Assembly: GCA_965366625.1 (NCBI GenBank)
Contig: CBDUGP010000030.1
Span: forward strand, 1-64,000
Source: JAUIJL01 sp965366625
GTDB taxonomy: Bacteria; Acidobacteriota; Thermoanaerobaculia; Multivoradales; J023
Length of the DNA: 64,000 bases
Reading direction: 5' to 3'
Of the stretch, positions 51,314 through 60,300 are shown in pieces. The position numbers were made by a program, and so were the translations under genes. The notes beneath the pieces were generated by a model. It was not told the origin of the DNA. It did not search any database and was given only the letters and a program-made list of their open reading frames with translations. The first letter of the stretch is position 1; the number at the start of each line of letters is the position of its first letter.

Positions 51314-51341
51314 TCAACGTCCACAGCTCAACGTCCACAGC
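51314..51341. repeat. Two perfect 14-bp tandem units in the intergenic gap
   Basis: The unit TCAACGTCCACAGC occurs twice (51314-51327 and 51328-51341) and begins a third time (TCAA). This lies in the only sizeable non-coding gap between the PKS genes (51299-51373), close to the ribosome-site region of the KS-AT-KR-ACP gene. The unit is 14 bp here, whereas repeats inside genes are 15 bp. Confidence 0.85.
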
Positions 51342-51373
51342 TCAATGGTTTGTGTGTGCAACTCGGGCGCCCT

Positions 51374-54300
51374 TCAGTCGTTACCGATTTCTTCCGAGAT
51401 CAACACTTCGAGATCCTCGGAGTTCAGCGTGTCGAGCCATTCGAGTGAGTCGTCGTGGCTCTTCGGGGTCGCTGGATCGTCGGCAAGGCCGGCGGCCGAA
51501 TCTTCAGGTGGTGAGGTCAGTTCGGAGGCCAGATAAAGCGCCAGCTCGGCGATGGTGGGGTAGCTGTAGAGGGCGCTGACCGCCAAGTTGAAGTGCAGAG
51601 CGTTTGCGACCCGTCGTTGCAATCGGACGGACATCAATGAGTCGAGGCCTTGTTCCATCAGAGGGTGATCGGGATCCGGATCTTCGAAACCGGTGATTTC
51701 AATCACCAACGACCGGATCAGCTTCTGTAGCAGCTCGATCCGGGCCGGCTCGTCGGCAGCTTCTATTTGTTCTCGGAGTCGGTTGGGGAGCGGTGCCGGC
51801 GCGGTGGCTTCGGGGGTGATTAGCCGGCTCAGGTAGTGCGCCGGCCCACGGTGTTTCGCGGACGCCGCGAATATGTTCCAGGAGCAGTCCAGCACCCCGA
51901 TCTGGGTTGGCGAGCCTGCGGTCAATCGAGCCAGGATTCGCAAGCCTCGCTTCGGCTCGAGAGCCCGGAAACCTTGGGCCGCAAGGTTCTTGCGTGCCGT
52001 CTCCTCAGCCGCCATGCCGACGCTCCACGGGCCCCAATTGACGGCCACCGCGGGCAGACCGAGGGAGAACCGAAGGTGGGCGAGCCCGTCCAAATACGCG
52101 TTGGCCGCAGCGTAGGCCCCTTGACCCGAATTGCCCAGCAGGCTCACCGCAGAAGAGAAGAGCACAAAGAAATCGAGCCTGAGGGAAAGGGTGGCTCGGT
52201 GCAGGTTCCAGGCCCCGCGCGCTTTGGCGTCCAACACCTTTTCGACCCGGAACCAACTCAGATCGCGCAGCAGGCCGTCGTCGAGCATGCCGGCACAGTG
52301 AATCACTCCGGCCAAATCAGAGCCCAAGCTTGAGACCAATGCCTCCACAGCCGGTGTATCGGTCACGTCCGTCGACTCGATACGAATCTTGGCACCGGCC
52401 TCCCTCATTACGGCGATTCGTTTCTCGATTTCCTCTTGGGGGGCGGATCGAGACACCAACACCAAATGCCGAGCCCCTTGCTCCACCAAGCTCTCGGCGA
52501 CCTTGAGACCCAAAGATCCCAAGCCGCCCGTGATGAGATAGGTGCTGTCGGCCCGGGGAGCTCGACCGGCTGAAGGTTCCAGAGTGGCTGGGCTGAGAGC
52601 GGGCAGCAGACGCCGTCCTGCGCGCCAGCCGACCCGTGGCGCGGTGCGATCAGGGAGTAAGGTCTCGTCGATGATTTGGCCCAGGGTTTTCTCGCTGAGG
52701 CTTTGCGAGCCCGGGTCCAAATCGATGCATCGGCAGCGCAGTTCCGGGTGCTCGTCGTCGAGCACCCAGGCTAAGCCCCAAAGTGCCGATTGTGCGGGGC
52801 TCACCGGATCTCCCTTGAGCACGGGTTGTCCGCCCCGGGTGACCAAGACCAAAGCGGGGACTCCGCGGGTGCCGTTGTCGTTAGGGCTACGATGGTCATA
52901 AGCGACGAGGCTTTGGCAGACCAGCAGAGGACCGGCGACCGTCTCGCCCATGAGTTCCAGGGGATCCTGCTCCGAGCTGTCCGGACTTAATTGCGGGCTC
53001 CTGAGGTAGACCACACCTTCGAGCGGACCCTCTTGGCCCGCCTGTTCCAAGATGTGGTCGAAATCATCTCGCTTCGCCCCATTCCAGTGAAAGACATCTC
53101 TCTCAGGCTGGGCGCTGGGTTCCCCTCGTTCGACTCGGATCACCCGTCGACCACGCAGTCGCAGCTTCTCGATCCACCGTTTGCCCAAAGTGCCGGTTTC
53201 GGAATCCGAAGCGGTGAGCACGATCCAGATGACGGCCTCTGAGGTCTTGGGGTCGTTGGACCGCTCGGGGGACGTGGTTTCCGACGGTCGGGTGGCGTTC
53301 GGCAGTGGCGCGACTTGCCATTGGAGGGCGTACAACCATTCGTCGTCGGTTTGGGGAATCGCGGCCAAGATCGTCGCCCGATCCACGGGGCGGGCGTCGA
53401 AGCCCGTCAGTTCGATCACCGGATTCCCGAGCCGATCCAGCAAGCGAATATCGCCGAAGAGTCGACCGGTCTCGGCTTCTTTTAGGCGAGCGTGGGCCCA
53501 GAGATCCGATCGCGAAGGTTTGGGTTGACCGTGAAATCGCACCCGTTCGATGCCGAACGGAATCAAGGTGGTTTCGGGACGCATCTCACCGGCGGTGATG
53601 AGCAGGCCGAAACAGGTGTCCAGCAGGCCGGGATGCAGCCACTCCTCCGAGGAGCCGTCGACCATCGGCCCGTCGATCCGGGCGATAGCCTCTCCCGGAC
53701 CTCGGTGAATCTGGCGCAGCCAGCGATAGGATCCGCCCAATTCAATGCCTCGCTCGGCTTGTAGCTCGAAGTGCTGCTCGCCGGTCAACATCTCGGGGCA
53801 TCGTGCGAGCACAACCTCGGGGCTCTCCCCGCGCCGCGTTTCCGATGGGCCGGTCAGAATCTTTCCTGACGCGTGCACGGTCCAGTCGGTCTGCCGAGCG
53901 GTTTCGGTGGTCGTGATCAGCTCGAAGCTGTGCTCGGACGCGGAGGTCTTTTCGGCCGACCGCACGACCAGCTGAAGGGTCCGGCCGTGCTTGGGGACCA
54001 GCAACGCCTTGGCGAAAATTACGTCTCTCAGCTCGCGCTCGCCTTTCGGCTCGAGCTGCTCCGCGGCGGCCGCGACCATCGAAATGTGACAGGAGCCGGC
54101 CACCACGATTTCCCCAAACACCCGGTGGTCGTTCAACAAGGGGAGGGTGTCGGCGTGATAGTCGACCTCATAGGCGGTGCTGTCCAGGCTCGGTAGCTGT
54201 ACTTTGCGGTGAAGAAGGGGGTGGCTCCCAGTCTCTACTACTTGCGCCCGAGACTTGAGGGAGCGGGAACGTGCCTTTCGAGAGTCCATGGCCGCATCTT

Positions 54301-57300
54301 GTTTCGAGCCCTCTTCGAACCAATAGCGTCGACGTTGGAAGGGGTAGGTGGGAATCCGGACTCGGCGACGCTTGAAGGGAGCGTCGAAGGCTTGCCAGTC
54401 GACGTCGAATCCTCTGACCCAAAGCTCGGCGAGGGTCGGCAACAGCGTCGCCCAGTCGCCCTTGGCGCGATGACCCTCGCCGGACGGTTTCCGCGCCAGG
54501 GCCGGCAGCAGCTCGAGTTCGTCGTCTTGGGGCAGACATTCCGCCGCCAGGCCGAGCAGCGTATTTCCCGGTCCCATTTCGAGGTAATGACGATAGCCAC
54601 GGCGGTAAAGCGTGCGAATTCCGCTGCGGAAGCGGACCGGCTCCCGCAGATGGCGTCCCCAATAGGCTGGATCGGTCACCGCGTCGTCGACCGGTAGGCC
54701 GTCCAGATTAGAAATAAATTCGATCTTCGGAGGCGATAGGTCGAGGCTCGAGACGAAAAGCTCCAAATCGTCCCGTAGATCTTCCACAGCCAGTGAATGG
54801 AAGGCGTGGGAAACCGGTAGGGGGCGGCTTTCGATACCAGCCTCGGAGAGGTCGCCCGCGAGCTGTTCGAGAGCCGCGCTTTCGCCGGAAATCACCACTT
54901 GGGAGGGTTGATTGTCGGCTGCCAGGGAAAGCGAAGGATAAGCGCTCAGATAATCTCGCACGGAGGCTTCGCCGGCGAAAACGGAGACCATGCCTTGGCC
55001 CTTGGGCAGAGCTTGCATCAGCCGACCCCTCTCGGCGACGAGTCGGAGGCCGTGCTCCAGGCTGAAAACCCCTGCGACATAAGCTGCCACGTACTCACCC
55101 AAGCTGTGGCCCATCACCGCGTCCGGCTCGATGCCCCAAGAGCGCCAAAGATCGGCCATGGCGGCTTCGAGGGCAAAGAGCGCGGGCTGGGTGAAGCGAG
55201 TATCTCGGAGGCGCTCATCCGCCTCCCGGGAAGTGCCGGTCAACAGCTCGATCAACGATATGTCCAGGGACGATTGCAAGACTTCTGAGCTGCGCTCCAG
55301 GCTGCGTCGGAACGCCGGTTGGGTCTCGAGGAGCTGGCGGGCCATGCCCGCGTATTGAGAGCCTTGACCGGAGAAAAGGAAAACGATTTGAGGAGCCCGA
55401 GCGGCTCGGTCGACGTGGGCATAGGATCTGCTGCCGCTCGCGCCTTCGAGGAAAGCTTTCAGGCCGATCTCGAAGTCGATCGCTTCGCCTCCCCAGAACG
55501 CGGCGCGATGATCGAAGAGGGTGCGTCCGGTATTGGCGGTGAAGCAGATGTCGGCTACTTCCGCCTCAGAGGGGGCGGTGAAGAAGCTCACATAGCGTTC
55601 GGCCAGATCCCGCAGGGCTTTCGGGCTTTGGGCGGAAAGGACCAGCGGGTGTAAGGGTCTGTCGACCTCGTTTTCAACTGCGGATTGGGCCGGAGCTTCT
55701 TCGAGAACGGCGAATGCGTTGGTACCTCCGATGCCGAGCGAGCTTACGCCTGCGCGGCGCTTTCCTCCGGTTTTGGGCCAGGGGCGCAACCGGGTGTTGA
55801 CGAAAAATGGGCTCGATTCGAAGTCGATTTTCGGATTCGGGTTCTCGAAATGAAGGCTCGGAGGGATTTGACCGTGCTCCAAGGCCAAGACGGTCTTAAT
55901 GAAGCCCACCACCCCAGACGCAATCTGCAGATGGCCGACGTTGGTCTTGACGGAGCCCAGAGCGCAGAAACCCTTCTGGTCCGTGTCGTGGCCAAAGATC
56001 TTCGACATGCCGGCCACCTCGATCGGATCTCCGAGGGGGGTGCCGGTGCCGTGGGCTTCTACCATGGACAGGCTTTCGGGGCGCACCCCGGCGCGCTCGA
56101 AGGCGTTCTCTACCGCACGGGATTGGCCTTCGCTGCTCGGCGCCATATAACCCATCTTGACGCCGCCGTCATTGTTCACCGCGGAGCCTTTGATGACGGC
56201 GTGGATCGGATCCCCGGAGGCCAGAGCGTCTTCGAGGCGTTTCAGCACCACCACGCCGACTCCGCTGCCGAACACCGTGCCCTCGGCGCGCGCATCGAAA
56301 GCACGGCAGTGGCCGTCTGGAGAGACGATCATGCCTTCTTGATAGAGATGACCTGCATGTTGGGGAACTTGAACCGAGGAGCCGCCGGCGAGGCAAAGCC
56401 CGCACTCTCCCGAGAGCAAGCTTTGGCAGGCCAGGTGGATCGTCACCAAGGAGGTGGAGCAAGCGGTTTGCACGTTGATGCTCGGCCCCGTCAGGTTGAG
56501 GCGATAGGACGTTTGGGTAGGAAGGTAGTCCTTGTCGGAGGCCACCATGACCTGAAAACCGCCCATGGAGTCGAGGGTCATGACCTCCAGATCGTCATGG
56601 ATGTCCAGGTGTGCGCGCCGTGGATAGATTTGGTTGAGCAAGTAGGTGTTCATGCTCGCGCCCGCGAACATACCCACCGATTCCCGGTGGTTCCGTGCGT
56701 CGTAACCCGCCCTTTCCAGAGCTTCCCAACACACTTCCAGGAAGAGACGCTGCTGTGGGTCCATGAGCTCGGCTTCCTTGGGAGGGATGCCGAACAGCTC
56801 CGCGTCGAAGAGGTCGCTGCCTTGGATCAAAGGGCTGGCTTTGACATAGCTCGGATGCTCGGTGGATCGCGGATCCATACTCGACGCCGCGATTTCTTCG
56901 TCGGTGAAAAAATGGATCGATTCAATACCCTCTCGGAGGTTGTGCCAGAAGGTTTCGGGATCGTCGGCCCCGGGGAAGCGACACGCCATGCCGATGACCG
57001 CGATATCCGTGGAGCCGTGGAAACCGACAGGTTTTCGCGGCGTCTCCTGGGTGGATGGGGCGGGCTCGTCGGCCTGAGGCTCCTCGGTTTGCAAATAGGC
57101 ACTAAGGCTCGCGACCGTGGGGTAGTTGAATAGCTCGACCAAGGAAAGAGACGAGCCGAAGAGATCCTGTAGCGCTCCATGTACCTGGACCAGGAGCAGG
57201 GAATGGCCTCCCAACTCGAAGAAGTTGTCGTCCATGCCCACGGTGGGAATCCCTAAAACGTCTTGCCACACCGCCGCGATCCGGCGTTCTCGATCGTTGC

Positions 57301-60300
57301 CCGAGCGCTCATCGCCGCGCCTTGCTCGTCGCGACTGCAGCAAACGGTCCCGATCGATGTGGCCGCGACTGTCCAATGGCATTTCCGGCAAGCGGCTCAG
57401 GCGGGAGTCTTGGCTCGGCGATCTCCGACGTCCGAATGTGTCGTCAACAAATAGGCGATCGTAAAAGGGAGAGCTCCGATATTCCGGGTGGGCATGGGGG
57501 GACCGATGCTCGAAAGGAGTCGCCTTTTCTCGCGAGTGCGCGACCCCCCGCACCACAAAATCTGGATTGAGGCCATTGTCCGAAAGGGTCCGATGGATCG
57601 TCGCCTCGATGTGATCGCCGGCTGCCAAGGGGAGGGGAGGGTCGAAAACCGGCAAGAAAACGGGCAGCCAGGCATATTCGTGGGCCAGGGTGTCGATAAC
57701 CTCGTCCTCGGCGGTCTGGAGGGTAAGCCACACGAGGAAGCCGTCGCACAGGCCGTCATCCTCACAGTGCAGGGTGATGGAATGGCTCGACTCCAGCTCG
57801 ACAACCTTCGAGAAATCCAGGTCTTCGAAGGTGTCGGCCGAAGAAAGCAAGTCGTCATAAGAAGCGTTTTTCACGCACACCCTGAGGTCGAAGGGGCGGC
57901 CGACCTCTTTGAAGATCTTCTCGACGTAAGTGCCCGGCAGATCGTGGAATCTGGGTTTCTCCATCAATGGTCGAGGCACGCCAACGGCCGCAATTCGGGT
58001 GAGACTACGAATCGGCAACATCACCCCGTCGGGTTTCAAGAAACGCCGCGCGTCGTTGATCAAAACTGCGGCGCCTTCACAGCCGCCGATCGGACCGACG
58101 ATCTCGGACACGCAAATATCTACCGGTTCCGGCAGCTCGACGTCGGTGGAATTGCCCTGGATCACCTCGATTTTTTGGCTTAGGCCGAGCGATTTAACTT
58201 TGGCTGCGGCTTGTCGACAGGCCTCGGCGTCGAGTTCGATGGCGTAAATCTTTTTGGCTCCGGCGCGGGCACAGAAGCGGGCCAACAGGGCTTCGTTGCC
58301 GGTTCCCAGATCCAGCACGACCTTGTCTTTCACCGAGCGTTTGATGGCGACCTGATAGCTGTGGTTTCGGCGTTCGTCGTGGGTCAGGACGTGATAGAGC
58401 AGATCGTCATAAACATAGAATTCGGCGACCGAAGGCCACAGCTCGATCGATTCGCCCGCTGAGATCTCCGGCTCTCGCATGGGTTGAAAGCTGCACGGGA
58501 TGGGAACGCCGAATCGATCGACGGGGTAGCTCTCGTCCAAGCCGAGCCCCTCGTGCTGCGGCCCGTCGGCGGTGAAGAACGCGGTCGGCTCGAGGAGCAT
58601 CTCGGCGGGTCCGTCGAGCCGGGCCCGCAGTCGGCTGTGGGTGGGGTCGAGGCCGATCAGAGGACGTATGGACGGGTTCCAGCCGATCGCTGCTAGGGAG
58701 GTCATGCCTTGCTCACGGCTCAAGGGGAAATAACCGAGGGCACGCGAACTCTCGACCGTGGACTCGGGAAGATGGGAGATCAAGTCCGTCCACAGGGACC
58801 ATGCCGAGATGTAGCTCCGCATGGCGCCGGCGGTCGGCTGGGGGGATCCCAGGCCGAGATGGAAGGAGGAGGCCGCGGCGAGGGCTCCAACCGTCGCTCC
58901 CCCCAAAGCGCCGACCACTGAGGACAGACAAAGAAAGATGCCTTCGTCCCGGTTGCGCAACAAACGGTAGAGGTTCCAAACCGCCAAGATCTCGTCGTCG
59001 AGGGTCTCGGCAAGGGAAACTCGCGTTTCTTGACGCACGGTCCGCATTTCGGGAACGCCGGTCAAGTGAATGACGCCGTCCAACGTTCGACCCGAATCCA
59101 GGGTCACGGTCTCGACCCAGGAGTCCAACCGCTCGAACCGGCGGAGATCGACGGGTCCGAATGTGACGTCGGCCGATGTCGAGAGCCGCAAGGCTTGTAG
59201 CAGCCAGGGAGAGAGGCCGTCGCTCTCGGCGACCTTTGGGAGCAACAGACGAGCTCCGTAGTCGCGGATCAACACTTCGGCCAAAGCCTGGCCCATGCCC
59301 TTTAGGGCGCCGCTCAGCAGGTAGGTGCCGCCTCGGCGAAACGGTGGCTCGTGCTCCTCGATCTGCCGTGGGTCGAGATGGCGTAATCGCTGGACCCAAC
59401 GTTGTTGGCCGCGATAGGCCACCCCGGGCTCGTGATCTGCGGCTCCGAGTTCGTGCAGAATCTGGCTTGCCCGGCGAGTTGCAAGCTCCTCCGGGTCGGC
59501 ATCGGAGGGCGGCATCTCGAGGTCGAGATGGCGACAGGTCAGATTTGGTGTTTCTTGGCCGAGGGTCTTGACGAAACCGCTCAGGGCAGTCCTCTCCAAC
59601 CGGACCCGGTCGGTTTCGACGAGGTGGTGACATCCGCTTGAAACCACAGTCAGAGCGCGGACGCCCAGGCTCGAGCCGTGTAGCAGGCGAGCTATTCCGG
59701 TCAGGCTGTAAACGGTGTTGTCGAGTCCCTTGAGCAGGAGGGGCTCGTCGCAGCCCGACAGGTGGTCCGCGGGGTTTGAGACCCCAGAGCCGACGTTCCA
59801 AAGATGAAGCGCTTCTTCGATCTGCAGGTCTTCGTCCTGGAGGCCGACCGAGAGCCGACGATAATCTTCAGGGTGTCCGGGCCGGAGCTGAAAGTGGCCT
59901 GCGTCGAGACGCCGGAAGGTCTCGCCACGGTGGACGACCATCACCGTCTTAGCCTGGAGATTCTGCACGAGGGTTTCGAGCAGGGGGCCGGGGTCGGCGA
60001 AAATCAACCAACTACGCCCGGCCTTCGGCGGCGTGTTCGGGACTCGGCGGCGGGACCACGTTTCCTCCAAGAACCACGAGGGCAGGGTTCGGTTGTTTTT
60101 CTCCAAAATGTCGAGCCGGGCGGTCTGAGCGTTGAAGTCGCCGTTCTCGAAACGCTCCACCAGGCGCCCATGGCGAATCTTGCCGATTTGGGTTTTGGGG
60201 ATGTCCTGCTTATCTACCGATACCAAATAGGTCGGGTTGAAGCCGAGTTCCCGGGTCAGCTTCTGCCGAATCGCTGATGCCACCGAGAGCAGCTCTTCGT

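Noticed and set aside
55685..57133. Long plus-strand open frame (482 codons) antisense to the loading PKS
   Set aside because: It mirrors the KS region of the minus-strand gene, has Ala/Gly/Arg/His-rich composition without recognisable motifs, and is explained by high GC and codon bias. The same applies to plus-strand frames at 18107-19087, 19523-20185, 22450-23325, 36169-37041, 42783-43466 and 60998-61786.
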